64,000 bases of DNA. Origin: Roseicitreum antarcticum (lineage in GTDB: Bacteria > Pseudomonadota > Alphaproteobacteria > Rhodobacterales > Rhodobacteraceae). Position numbers and translations under genes: made by a program. This document shows, one piece after another, positions 48,324-56,933 of the stretch. The notes under the pieces are model-generated. The model was not told where the DNA came from and ran no database searches. It worked only from the letters and a program-made list of their open reading frames with translations. Each line of letters begins with the position of its first letter. Position 1 is the first letter of the stretch. The stretch spans positions 310,001 to 374,000 of the forward strand of contig NZ_CP061498.1 in the NCBI RefSeq assembly GCF_014681765.1. The letters run 5' to 3'.

Positions 48324-49541
48324 ATGCGTCAGACATGGCGGTGGTTCGGCCCGAAGGATCAGGTGTCGGTGGATGACATGCTTCAGGCCGGGGTTGAGGG
48401 CTTGGTCAGCGCGCTGCACCACATTCCGACCGGCGCCGTCTGGACGCCTGAGGCCATCTCGCAGCGGCAGCGCGACATCGCGTTCATGCGCGACGGCGCG
48501 CCCTCGGGGCTAAGCTGGGATGTCGTCGAAAGCTTGCCGGTGTCCGAGGACATCAAGAAACAACGTGGCGCATGGCGGGCGCATATCGCGAATTACAAGC
48601 GCTCGCTGCACAACCTGCGCGATGCGGGGATCGAGGTCGTCTGCTACAACTTCATGCCGGTACTGGACTGGACCCGCACCGATCTGGCTTACCGGCTGTC
48701 CAGCGGCGCGACCTGCATGCGCTTTGACTTGATCGACTTTGCCGCTTTCGACATTCACATCCTGCAACGCCGCGGTGCGGTTGAGGACTTCCCTGACACG
48801 GTGACAGGGCAGGCCGCCGATCGTTTTGCCGCGATGAATGATGCAGCGCGCACGACATTGGCGCGCAATGTCGTCTTCGGCCTGCCCGGCGCTGCCGAGC
48901 ACTTCACGCTGGAAGATGTTCGTGTCCATCTGGCGGAATATGCCGTAATCCCGGAACAGCAGTTGCGTGCCCACCTGGTCGATTTTCTGTCCGAGGTTGC
49001 GCCGGTGGCGCAAGAGCTGGGGCTGAGGCTGTGCTGCCACCCCGACGATCCGCCGTTCCCGCTGCTGGGCTTGCCGCGCGTTATGTCGACTGAGGCGGAT
49101 TATGTCCATGTCATGGAGGCCGTCGATCTGCCCGCCAATGGGATAACGCTGTGTTCGGGTTCGCTGGGCGTGAGGGCGGATAACGACCTGCCGGGCATGA
49201 TGGACCGGCTGGGCGACCGGGTGCATTTCTTGCATCTTCGCAACGTGACCCGCGAGGGTAAGGCACTGATGTCGAGCTTCCACGAGGCTGCGCATCTGGG
49301 CGGCGATACCGACATGGTCGCGCTGATTGCCGCGGTGCTGCGGCAAGAAGCCAAGCGCCGCGCGGCGCGGCGGGCAGATCATTCGATCCCGATGCGCCCC
49401 GATCATGGGCAGGATATCCTTGATGACCTACACCGCCGCGCGCAACCCGGCTATCCGGCCATTGGGCGGTTGAAGGGTCTGGCAGAGCTACGCGGTATCA
49501 TGACCGCGCTGTCTCACCCCATCGCGAATGCCGGTGGCTGA
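48324..49541 (+). CDS. uxuA: Mannonate dehydratase
   Basis: A 405-residue TIM-barrel enzyme. MRQTWRWFGPKDQVSVDDML is the family start, followed by GIEVVCYNFMPVLDWTRTDL, LGLRLCCHPDDPPFPLLGLPR with metal-binding cysteine and histidine, GITLCSGSLGVR, VHFLHLRNVTRE and MRPDHGQDIL with further histidines. It removes water from D-mannonate to give 2-keto-3-deoxygluconate in glucuronate breakdown. AGGAGAG precedes the ATG at 48324. The rest of the hexuronate pathway is not adjacent. Confidence 0.96.
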   Translation: MRQTWRWFGPKDQVSVDDMLQAGVEGLVSALHHIPTGAVWTPEAISQRQRDIAFMRDGAPSGLSWDVVESLPVSEDIKKQRGAWRAHIANYKRSLHNLRDAGIEVVCYNFMPVLDWTRTDLAYRLSSGATCMRFDLIDFAAFDIHILQRRGAVEDFPDTVTGQAADRFAAMNDAARTTLARNVVFGLPGAAEHFTLEDVRVHLAEYAVIPEQQLRAHLVDFLSEVAPVAQELGLRLCCHPDDPPFPLLGLPRVMSTEADYVHVMEAVDLPANGITLCSGSLGVRADNDLPGMMDRLGDRVHFLHLRNVTREGKALMSSFHEAAHLGGDTDMVALIAAVLRQEAKRRAARRADHSIPMRPDHGQDILDDLHRRAQPGYPAIGRLKGLAELRGIMTALSHPIANAGG

Positions 49542-49607
49542 GGGCTGCCTAGGCACATGGCCGGGCGACCAGTCAGTGCGTTCCAGCGGCGGCGTGCGGT
49601 CCAGGTG

Positions 49608-51128
49608 TCAATCGGCGAAATGTTCCGCGTAATCGGTGCGCAACTGTGCCTTTTGCACTTTGCCCATCACGTTGCGTGGCAGTTCCGCCACGAAGATCAC
49701 CGCACGCGGGTGTTTGAAACGGGCAAGCTGTGGGCTGATGCGTTCCAGCAGCCCAGCTTCATCTGGCGGGTGGTGGGGCTGCGGCACGACGAAGGCCACG
49801 ACGGCCTCGCCCAAATCGGGATGCGGCAGGCCGACTATGGCGGATTCCACCACTTCGGCCAGGGCGTCGAGCATCAGTTCGATCTCCTTGGGGTAGACAT
49901 TATACCCGCCGGTTATGATGAGGTCCTTCGCCCGCCCGACGATGTGCAGATAGCCCCTCGCATCGATGCAGCCCAGATCGCCGGTCAGGAACCAGCCGTC
50001 GGGGCGCAGCTCTTCGGCTGTCTTCTCGGGCATGTTCCAATAGCCCGCAAAGACATTGGGGCCGCGGAGTTCGATCATCCCGGTCTGGCCGTCCGCCACG
50101 ATGGTGGGCGGGGTGTCGGCGGTTGCGGGTTCGGTGATGCGTACTTCCACGCCCGGCAGGGGCAGGCCCACGCTGCCCGCCACGCGGTCACCCCGCAGCG
50201 GGTTCGAGGTGATCATATTGGTTTCCGTCATGCCGTAGCGTTCCAGGATCAGGTGCCCAGTCCGGTCCAGAAAATCTGCATGAGTCTGCGCCAGCAAGGG
50301 CGCACTGCCCGAGATGAACAGCCGCATATGCGCAACCAGGTCATGGGTTACGCGCGGATCGGCTAGCATGCGTGTGTAGAAGGTCGGCACACCCATCATC
50401 GTGGTGGCATGCGGCAGCCAGCGGATCAGGTCGTCCATGTCGAGGCGTGGCAAGAAAATCACCGAAGCCCCCGCCAACAGGCTGGTGTTGATGGCGACGA
50501 ACAGCCCATGGGTGTGAAAGATCGGCAGCGCGTGCAGCAGCCGGTCTGCGTCGGTGATCTCCCATATGTCGCAAAGGCTTTGGGCGTTGGACAAAAGGTT
50601 GCGATGGGTCAGCATCGCGCCCTTCGACCGCCCCGTGGTCCCCGAAGTGTATAGGATCGCAGCAAGATCATCCGGGCTGCAATCGATCACTTTGTCGGGG
50701 CAGGGCGGTGCCGGGGCGCCGGTGTCGAGCGTCCCATCCGCCGCCATCGACATTAGCGTGGCCGGGGTCTGCGCCGCCACGGGGGCAAGCGCGGGCGCGG
50801 CGGCCGCGTCGCAGATCAGCGCGCGCGCGCCACTGTCTGTCATGAAATATGTCAGTTCTGCGCCCGTGTAGGCGGTGTTGAGCGGCAGGAACACCAGCCC
50901 GCGCTGCACGCAGGCAGCGTAGACAGCGAGGGCGGGGGCGGACTTTTCGACCTGCACCGCCACCCGGTCTCCCTTCGCCAGGCCAGCGGCGGCAAGGGCT
51001 GCCGCCATGCGACCTGCCATGTCGGCAAACGCGCGGAAACTGACGTCACTCCCACAGGCGAGATGCAAGAAAACCGCGTCTGAGGTGCTGTGGGGGCCGA
51101 TGAGGGCATCATAAAGCGGGTTGGGCAT
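49608..51128 (-). CDS. matB: Malonyl-CoA synthetase (AMP-forming ligase)
   Basis: A 506-residue ANL-superfamily enzyme: P-loop YTSGTTGRSKGAMLTH (A3), LPIFHTHGLFVAIN, LERYGMTETNM (A5), GWFLTGDLGCIDARGYL (A7), GRAKDLIITGGYNVYPKEIE (A8) and PRNVMGKVQKAQLR with the A10 lysine. The HTHGL stretch and overall pattern fit MatB, which activates malonate with CoA and ATP. It stands alone on the minus strand. Confidence 0.88.
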   Translation of the reverse strand: MPNPLYDALIGPHSTSDAVFLHLACGSDVSFRAFADMAGRMAAALAAAGLAKGDRVAVQVEKSAPALAVYAACVQRGLVFLPLNTAYTGAELTYFMTDSGARALICDAAAAPALAPVAAQTPATLMSMAADGTLDTGAPAPPCPDKVIDCSPDDLAAILYTSGTTGRSKGAMLTHRNLLSNAQSLCDIWEITDADRLLHALPIFHTHGLFVAINTSLLAGASVIFLPRLDMDDLIRWLPHATTMMGVPTFYTRMLADPRVTHDLVAHMRLFISGSAPLLAQTHADFLDRTGHLILERYGMTETNMITSNPLRGDRVAGSVGLPLPGVEVRITEPATADTPPTIVADGQTGMIELRGPNVFAGYWNMPEKTAEELRPDGWFLTGDLGCIDARGYLHIVGRAKDLIITGGYNVYPKEIELMLDALAEVVESAIVGLPHPDLGEAVVAFVVPQPHHPPDEAGLLERISPQLARFKHPRAVIFVAELPRNVMGKVQKAQLRTDYAEHFAD

Positions 51129-51324
51129 CTGCGTCTTTCCGTCTGATTACCCATCCTTCGTGGCATAAATCGACGCGCGGGCCAATGGCGTGGCGGCGAT
51201 ATTGCGGGGGCGGGCGGGGTGCGCGGGGTAGGAGGCGCCGTGCCTCACGCGGCAAAGCCTTATGCTGACGCACCGTGTCCGCTGCATGCCTGACGCGCAA
51301 CCAGAGGCGCGCGCCGGTGCGCTT

Positions 51325-52743
51325 CTAGCGCGAAACGAACTCGAAGCTGAATTGCCGCCGGGCACCGGGCGGTGGGGCGGGAAAAGGGGCGGCGCGGCGG
51401 ATATGCGCCAACGCCAACTGATCCAGCGCCCGGTTGCCCGAACTTTGCGCAACCGAGACCACCGTAAGATCGCCCCCCGACGCGACAGTGAACGCCACCA
51501 TAACCCTTCCGCGCGCCGGGCTGCGCGCCTGCCGCACGCGCTGGATGCGGCGCAGAACCTCGCCGGGGTAGTTTGACGCTGCGGCATTGCCTTCCTGTTC
51601 TGCATTGGCGCGGGGCGGGGCGGCGCTGGCGGTCTGCCCTCCCTGGTCCTGCTGCCCACCGCGCCGCGCATTTTGCTGGGCATTTCCTGCGGGTGAAGGC
51701 GGTTGTGCGTGTGGCTGCACGCGCGCCCTCTGCGTCTCTGCCCGCTCTGTGGGCGGCTGTTCGGGGCGGGATGGCGGACGTGGGCTGCTGTCAGGTGCAG
51801 TAGTCGCCGCAGTCTCCGCTTCGATGACTGGGATTTCCACGGCAGATGTTTCGGCCATATTGGCGGGCTGAACCGGTGGCGTCGCGGGGATACGCGGAGG
51901 CAGCGCCGCCACATCCGGCGCGGCGGCATGCATTGGCGCAGTGTCAGAGGGGGCTTGCACGGGCTGCTCGCTAGCATTCGAGAGCTGTGCGGTTGGTGTC
52001 TCAACCGCTTCGGCCGGACCCGGTGTATCCGCCGTCTGCTGGCTGGCTGATGGCGCGACGAGTTGAGACGCGCCCGAGGTTGGCGGCGGCGCGGCGGGTG
52101 TCGGCATCGGGGATATAGGCGTGTCGGGCGTGGGTGTGAGGGGCGACACCGTGACAGACGGCGACGCAACAACCGGCGCTGAGATTGCCGGGGCGGGGGC
52201 TTTGGGTGCGTGCGTTGCTGGCGCAACGAGGGGAGCATGCGCTGACTTTGTATCCTCGGGTCGGGCACTCTCAGCCGGTCCAGCCTCCGATTGGGCAATC
52301 GTCGGCGGGGCTGGCATTATCGGTTCCGTCGGTGTCGGCGTTACGGCGGGGGGCGGCGGTTGCGGTGCAACCGTGGGTGCGGCAGACACTTCGTTTGTCT
52401 GTGTAGCGGGCTGTGCTGCGGGTTCCTCGGCGGGCAGAATACCTTGCGGAGTGGGCGGGGTGACCTCAGGGACAGCGGCGGCCAGCCCTCCTGCGGTGAA
52501 ATCCTCGAAATGCGTACCAAGCGCGGTGGGTGCGGCCTCACCACCGCCGCTGATCTTGGTCGTGGCGCGGGGACTGAGGGCGGCCATCGCGCCCAGATGG
52601 GCCACAAGCGACAGGGCCGCGGCCAGCGCAAGCGCACGTGCCGTTGGACCACCTTGCAGTCTGCGCAGATGCCGGGCTGTCACCATCGGGCAGCCATCGA
52701 CCTTTGGGCAGGCACGGAAAACGGCGGCGGCGTTCATGCGCAC
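51325..52743 (-). CDS. tonB: TonB energy-transducing protein
   Basis: A 472-residue TonB-like protein. One N-terminal membrane helix (ALALAAALSLVAHLGAMAAL) is followed by ~300 residues of proline/alanine/threonine-rich periplasmic spacer, much longer than in E. coli TonB, and the C-terminal TonB domain (GEVLRRIQRVRQARSPARGRVMVAF; SSGNRALDQLALAHIRRAAPFP). It carries proton-motive energy to TonB-dependent receptors such as the heme receptor at 58929. ATGs at 52737 or 52686 are also possible starts. It ends the exbB-exbD-exbD-tonB operon. Confidence 0.9.
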   Translation of the reverse strand: MRMNAAAVFRACPKVDGCPMVTARHLRRLQGGPTARALALAAALSLVAHLGAMAALSPRATTKISGGGEAAPTALGTHFEDFTAGGLAAAVPEVTPPTPQGILPAEEPAAQPATQTNEVSAAPTVAPQPPPPAVTPTPTEPIMPAPPTIAQSEAGPAESARPEDTKSAHAPLVAPATHAPKAPAPAISAPVVASPSVTVSPLTPTPDTPISPMPTPAAPPPTSGASQLVAPSASQQTADTPGPAEAVETPTAQLSNASEQPVQAPSDTAPMHAAAPDVAALPPRIPATPPVQPANMAETSAVEIPVIEAETAATTAPDSSPRPPSRPEQPPTERAETQRARVQPHAQPPSPAGNAQQNARRGGQQDQGGQTASAAPPRANAEQEGNAAASNYPGEVLRRIQRVRQARSPARGRVMVAFTVASGGDLTVVSVAQSSGNRALDQLALAHIRRAAPFPAPPPGARRQFSFEFVSR

Positions 52744-52852
52744 CGCCTTGCACGCGCTGCAAGTATCTGGCGCGACTGTTCCGTTCTGGCGCGGCTTTCC
52801 CCGACGCTTGGTGCTTTTGGCGATGGTCTGGCATGGTTATGCCGCCCGGGGG

Positions 52853-53239
52853 TCATTGCAGCGCCTCGCTCGTCACAATCATCAGCTTTTCCGCCCCACC
52901 CGCGCGCAGTTGTTGCGCCAGCGCGACAAGATCGGCGGCGGGTGCGGCGCGGTCGGGCAAGACACGCACGGTTGTCGTTCCCGCCAACTGTGACACGGCC
53001 TGACCGGCGCTGACCGCTAAGCCGTTGAGCCGCAACGCGCCATCGGCCAGCAGCACCAACGCATCGCGTGGCGGTTCTGTCGTGATCTCGGACAGGGTGA
53101 CCAGTTGCACATCGGGGTCTGGGCTGGGCGCGATGCTGCCCGCGATCAGAAAGAAGATCAGCATCAGAAAGACGATGTTGATCAGTGCAATCGTCGGCTC
53201 GGGCTGTGTGCGGGGGATATGACCAAGGCTGCGCCTCAT
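52853..53239 (-). CDS. exbD: ExbD-family biopolymer transport protein (second copy)
   Basis: A 128-residue ExbD/TolR protein with one membrane helix near the N-terminus (EPTIALINIVFLMLIFFLIAG) and a periplasmic domain. The aspartate usually found in the ExbD helix is replaced by N22 in this helix, unlike the neighbouring copy. It overlaps the first exbD by four bases. It likely forms part of the ExbB pentamer-ExbD motor that drives TonB; the pair of different ExbD copies may be a heterodimer. Confidence 0.86.
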   Translation of the reverse strand: MRRSLGHIPRTQPEPTIALINIVFLMLIFFLIAGSIAPSPDPDVQLVTLSEITTEPPRDALVLLADGALRLNGLAVSAGQAVSQLAGTTTVRVLPDRAAPAADLVALAQQLRAGGAEKLMIVTSEALQ

Positions 53240-53622
53240 GATGCGCCCCCGATCACTGCGACCGACCAGCCAGAGTTGCGGCCCACCAGATGCAGCACCT
53301 CGGCAAGCGCCTGCGCCGTGATGCCGGGGGCCATGGAAACAAGCACCATTCCGGCCTCGGCGTCTTGCAGGGCGGCATTCATAACATCAACTGACGCCTC
53401 GGTGCCGTTCAGTCGCAGGCCGTCTTCGCGCAGCTGTACGAATAGCGGTGGGGTCTGTGGCGTTTGCGCCGCCCCGCCCATCGCAAGGTCAAGCGGCAGT
53501 TCGCCCTGCCGTGCGAATGTCGAGCTGAGCATGAAGAACAGCAGCAGCAGGAAGATCACGTCGATCAGTGAGGTCATCGACAACCGCCGACGCCGGATCG
53601 CGGGGGCTAGACGGTCAGCCAT
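53236..53622 (-). CDS. exbD: ExbD-family biopolymer transport protein (first copy)
   Basis: A 128-residue ExbD with RRRLSMTSLIDVIFLLLLFFML near the start, including the proton-carrying aspartate in the membrane helix, and a periplasmic domain (VQLREDGLRLNGTEA). The ATG at 53622 overlaps the exbB end by eight bases; the frame can be extended to 53733, but without family similarity. It works with ExbB in the TonB motor. Confidence 0.9.
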   Translation of the reverse strand: MADRLAPAIRRRRLSMTSLIDVIFLLLLFFMLSSTFARQGELPLDLAMGGAAQTPQTPPLFVQLREDGLRLNGTEASVDVMNAALQDAEAGMVLVSMAPGITAQALAEVLHLVGRNSGWSVAVIGGAS

Positions 53623-54346
53623 GGGCCTGCCCAGCCCGTATTGCGGCGGCAGGATGAGTCCTAGCTTGCCGCGTGATGTCGGATTCGGTGAAGGGGCAAT
53701 CCGACCCCAGGCCCGAACACAGCGCCACGTCAATGATCTGCATGGCCAGTTGTCCTTCGCGCGCGACGCGGGATTCGAACCATGTCAGGATCAGCGCGAC
53801 CGGCATCGACACCGCAAGCCCGACTGCCGTGGTCAGCAGCGCTACCCAGATCCCGCCGGCCAGCGCCGAAGGGTCGACGCTGCTGCCTGCATCTTGCAAG
53901 GACTGGAAGGCGGTGATCATTCCCAGCACCGTGCCGAACAGTCCCAGCAGGGGCGCTACCTGCGCGATACTGTCCAGAGCCCGAAAACCTGTTTGCAGCC
54001 TGCTGATCGCGGCTTCGGCCAGCCCGGTCAGGCGGGCGCGCAGGGCGTCGGTATTGTCAGGGTTCGAAGCGGCTGCCGAAAGGGCCAGCACTGTCAGGGG
54101 CGCCAGGTGGTTGCCGCTCTGCGCTGCATGCAGACGGGCAGCTTGCACCCTGCCGCGATCCGACATGTCCAAAGCCGCGATCAGCACCTTGTGCCGCCCG
54201 ACGCCAGCGCGCTGGAACTGCCATAGCTTCACCAGGATTAACGCCAGCGCGATTACCGACATGACCACCAGAACCGCCACCACCGGGCCGCCAAGCGCCA
54301 GCAGCGCGCCGATCTGAAACACGAGAGCATCGACCGCGCCGTTCAT
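53615..54346 (-). CDS. exbB: ExbB/MotA/TolQ-family proton channel
   Basis: A 243-residue membrane protein with three helices: one near the N-terminus (GGPVVAVLVVMSVIALALILVKLW) and two in the conserved C-terminal half (IAQVAPLLGLFGTVLGMITAFQSL; GGIWVALLTTAVGLAVSMPVALI), the latter with the conserved threonine. It forms the pentameric stator that powers TonB through ExbD. It overlaps the preceding periplasmic protein gene as ATGA. Confidence 0.93.
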   Translation of the reverse strand: MNGAVDALVFQIGALLALGGPVVAVLVVMSVIALALILVKLWQFQRAGVGRHKVLIAALDMSDRGRVQAARLHAAQSGNHLAPLTVLALSAAASNPDNTDALRARLTGLAEAAISRLQTGFRALDSIAQVAPLLGLFGTVLGMITAFQSLQDAGSSVDPSALAGGIWVALLTTAVGLAVSMPVALILTWFESRVAREGQLAMQIIDVALCSGLGSDCPFTESDITRQARTHPAAAIRAGQAHG

Positions 54347-54816
54347 TTCAGCACCTCGATGCCGGTGGCGCTGTCGACTTCCAGCGCCGCACTACAGGCG
54401 CTGGCGTCCAGCGGGGTGCATACCCCCAGCGCGTTGATGAGCACGCGCCCAATCTCTTCGCACTGGACCCCGGGCAGATTGAAACTGCGGACCCGCAGCG
54501 CGCCCTTGGGCAGCGCCTGGAAATCCAGCGTCGTCAGGCGCAGCACCCGGGTTTCTCGGTTGAGCAGCACGGTTTCGGCCCGTAGTGCGTCGATCCCCGA
54601 ACCCATCCGGTTCTCCAGCACGAACATCAGCTGGCACTGGCCGTCCAACTGCGTGGTCTGATCCAGCCGGATCGACAGGGAAGGGCTGGGTGTCGCATCT
54701 TCGGCAGCCGCAGCCGCAGCCGCAGCCGCAGTCTGGGCGGGGGCCGGGTGCGCGGATACGCCCAGAAATACGCACAGCACGATGGGAAGGCCGAGGGCCA
54801 GAGGGGGGACGCGCAT
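54343..54816 (-). CDS. Periplasmic protein at head of the exb/tonB operon
   Basis: A ~157-residue secreted protein. From ATG 54816 a signal peptide (ALGLPIVLCVFLGVSAHPAPAQ) is followed by an alanine run encoded by (GCAGCC)n, then a small domain (LDQTTQLDGQCQLMFVLENRMG; LPGVQCEEIGRVLINALGVC) with four cysteines that could form two disulfides. Not a recognised family. Its place at the start of the ExbB/TonB operon, divergent from hmuS, points to a helper role in heme or iron uptake. Confidence 0.75.
   Translation of the reverse strand: MRVPPLALGLPIVLCVFLGVSAHPAPAQTAAAAAAAAAEDATPSPSLSIRLDQTTQLDGQCQLMFVLENRMGSGIDALRAETVLLNRETRVLRLTTLDFQALPKGALRVRSFNLPGVQCEEIGRVLINALGVCTPLDASACSAALEVDSATGIEVLK
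54704..54731 (+). repeat. (GCAGCC)4.7 hexanucleotide repeat in coding sequence
   Basis: Four perfect GCAGCC units and a partial fifth encode an alanine run just after the signal peptide of the periplasmic protein. Multiples of six keep the frame, so slippage would alter linker length rather than switch the gene off. Confidence 0.85.
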
Positions 54817-54886
54817 CAATCCGCCTTTCATTTAGGTACGATCTTGTGAAAAGCTGGCGCGTCGGCTGGCAGGGCGGGTTTTCCGC

Positions 54887-54924
54887 TTGAATCGCGATTA
54901 ACATTATCCTAGTAAATCTGTCAA
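54887..54924. promoter_or_regulatory. Overlapping divergent promoters of hmuSTUV and exb/tonB operons
   Basis: Plus strand: TTGAAT (54887-54892), 17-base spacer, TAGTAA (54910-54915) facing hmuS. Minus strand: TTGACA (54924-54919), 17-base spacer, TTAATC (54901-54896) facing the periplasmic protein/exb operon. They interlock in an AT-rich block, so one iron- or heme-responsive regulator could control both; no operator sequence was assigned. Confidence 0.55.
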
Positions 54925-55013
54925 GATTGAAGCGGTCCCACCGTTTCGCGCCATCCAGCCTTATTGCCAGACACGCGCATACCCTATTGCAAGCGACTGA
55001 CAGGAGCACTGGA

Positions 55014-56075
55014 ATGACCCTCGACACCCTCGATTCGATTGACCATGCCGATCCCGCAACCCTGCGGCAGGCCCGGCTGGATCGGCCAAAGCTGCGCGCC
55101 CGCGATCTGGCCGAAATCCTTGGCGTGGCCGAGGGCGCGCTGGTCGCCGCCCATGTGGACGGCGCGCAGGTTATCCGCATCGACCCGATCCTTGACCGGC
55201 TGATGCCCGCGATTCATGCTTTGGGCGATGTGATGGCTTTGACGCGCAACGCTTCGGTCGTGCATGAACGCTGCGGGTCGTATGAGGGGTACCATTCGGG
55301 CAACCATGCTTCGATGGTGCTGGGGTCAGAGATTGATCTGCGAATGTTTCCGCGCCACTGGGTGCACGGCTTTGCGTTGCTGGGCGGCCCGCGCCCCTCG
55401 GTACAGATTTTCGATGCGGCAGGGGATGCAGTGCACAAGGTCTGGCTGACTGATGCCTCTGACGTTGCGGCCTTTGACGCGCTGGTGGCAGAGCTGCGGC
55501 TTGCCGATCAATCCGATACCATTTCGCTGACCCCGCGCACGCCGGTAGAGGCCGCGCAGGCCCGCCCGGACAAGCGCGCGGACCTGCACCGCGAATGGGC
55601 GGCAATGACCGATACGCATCAGTTCCTGCGGCTGGTCTCCAAAGTGAAGATGAACCGGCTTGGCGCCTACCGCACGGTGGGCGATCCTTGGGTCGAGGCG
55701 CTGGCGCCGCAGGCGGTTACCGACCTGTTGCATGCCTGCGCCGCGCAATCGGTGCCCTTGATGCTGTTTGTGGGCAATCAGGGCTGCATCCAGATCCACA
55801 GCGGCACGATCCACCGCGTAGAGCCCATGGGCCCGTGGCTCAACATTCTGGACCCCCGTTTCAACCTGCACCTGCGCGCTGATCACATCGCCGAGGTCTG
55901 GCATGTCACGAAACCCACGAAACACGGCCTGGTGCATTCGGTCGAGGCCTTTGCCGCTGACGGTGCGCTGATCGTGCAGATCTTCGCCAAACGTGCCCCG
56001 GAAGCCGAGGCGTTTGCCGCGCTGCTGCCCGGCCTGCCGCGTCAGATCGCGGTTGGGGCGGGAGGGGCATCATGA
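55014..56075 (+). CDS. hmuS: Heme-degrading/heme-transfer protein HmuS
   Basis: A 353-residue HemS/HmuS family protein built of two similar halves. Motifs include LTRNASVVHERCGSYEGY, the corresponding second-half LFVGNQGCIQIHSG, LNILDPRFNLHL and AEVWHVTKPTKHGLVHSVEAF with conserved histidine. It takes heme from the HmuTUV importer in the cytoplasm and stores or degrades it. The ATG at 55014 follows AGGAG; upstream codons lack similarity. It overlaps hmuT by four bases. Confidence 0.94.
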   Translation: MTLDTLDSIDHADPATLRQARLDRPKLRARDLAEILGVAEGALVAAHVDGAQVIRIDPILDRLMPAIHALGDVMALTRNASVVHERCGSYEGYHSGNHASMVLGSEIDLRMFPRHWVHGFALLGGPRPSVQIFDAAGDAVHKVWLTDASDVAAFDALVAELRLADQSDTISLTPRTPVEAAQARPDKRADLHREWAAMTDTHQFLRLVSKVKMNRLGAYRTVGDPWVEALAPQAVTDLLHACAAQSVPLMLFVGNQGCIQIHSGTIHRVEPMGPWLNILDPRFNLHLRADHIAEVWHVTKPTKHGLVHSVEAFAADGALIVQIFAKRAPEAEAFAALLPGLPRQIAVGAGGAS

Positions 56076-56929
56076 TCCGGTCCCTGCTGGCTCCGTTTCT
56101 GTTAGCCGCCGCTGTGGCCACCCCTGTCGCCGCGCAGGACCGTGTCGTCGTCGTGGGCGGCGGGCTGGCAGAGATCGTTTATGCGTTGGGCCAAGAGGAC
56201 CGGTTGGTGGGACGCGACACGACTGCCAGCTTCCCGCCTGCTGTCAATGATCTGCCCGATGTCGGCTACATGCGCGCCCTGTCGCCCGAAGGGCTGTTGC
56301 GGCTGGATCCAGATCTTATCATTGCGTCCGAGGGGTCCGGCCCGCCCGAAACCATCGCGATCATGCAAAATGCCAAGATCCCCTTCGTGCAAGTCACCGA
56401 GGAAACGAGTGTCGCTTCCGTGATGGAGCGTGTCAGTACTATAGCGCAAACGCTGGATGCTGCGGATGCCGGACGGGCGCTGGTTGCCCGGTTGCAGGCC
56501 CAATTTGACGATCTCTCGCAGGTGACCGCGCAGGTGAGCGCGCCAAGACGCGTGATGTTCATCCTGTCGGCGCAGGACGGGCGGATCAACACCGCAGGTG
56601 CCGGCACCGGGGCCGAGGCAATGATTGAACTTGCCGGGGCGGTGAATGCCTTCGACGATATTGAGGGCTATCGCCTGCTGACTGATGAGGCAATTGCTGC
56701 CGCCGCGCCCGATGTGATTTTGATGATGGACCGCGACGGCGCGCACGCACTTTCGGATGATGGCATCCGGGCCCATCCCGCACTGGGGTTGACGCCTGCG
56801 GCGCAATCGGGGCGTATCGTGCGGATGGACGGCATTTTCTTGCTGGGCTTCGGCCCCCGAACCGCCGAGGCTGCGCGAGCTTTGCATGATGCGGTCTATC
56901 CCACGACCCCGCCGCGCCAGGAAGGGTGA
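56072..56929 (+). CDS. hmuT: Heme ABC transporter periplasmic binding protein
   Basis: A 285-residue class III binding protein: signal peptide (LLAPFLLAAAVATPVAAQ), VVVVGGGLAEIVYALG, VGRDTTASFPPAVNDLPDVGYMR with the heme-ligating tyrosine region, LSPEGLLRLDPDLIIAS, and an inter-lobe helix. It carries heme to HmuUV. It begins inside the hmuS end (ATGA) and is four bases from hmuU. Confidence 0.94.
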   Translation: MIRSLLAPFLLAAAVATPVAAQDRVVVVGGGLAEIVYALGQEDRLVGRDTTASFPPAVNDLPDVGYMRALSPEGLLRLDPDLIIASEGSGPPETIAIMQNAKIPFVQVTEETSVASVMERVSTIAQTLDAADAGRALVARLQAQFDDLSQVTAQVSAPRRVMFILSAQDGRINTAGAGTGAEAMIELAGAVNAFDDIEGYRLLTDEAIAAAAPDVILMMDRDGAHALSDDGIRAHPALGLTPAAQSGRIVRMDGIFLLGFGPRTAEAARALHDAVYPTTPPRQEG

Positions 56930-56933
56930 GCGC

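Noticed and set aside
51147-52298. A 383-codon minus-strand frame over tonB
   Set aside because: Arginine/proline-rich shadow in another frame of the tonB spacer; the tonB frame has the membrane helix and the C-terminal TonB domain.
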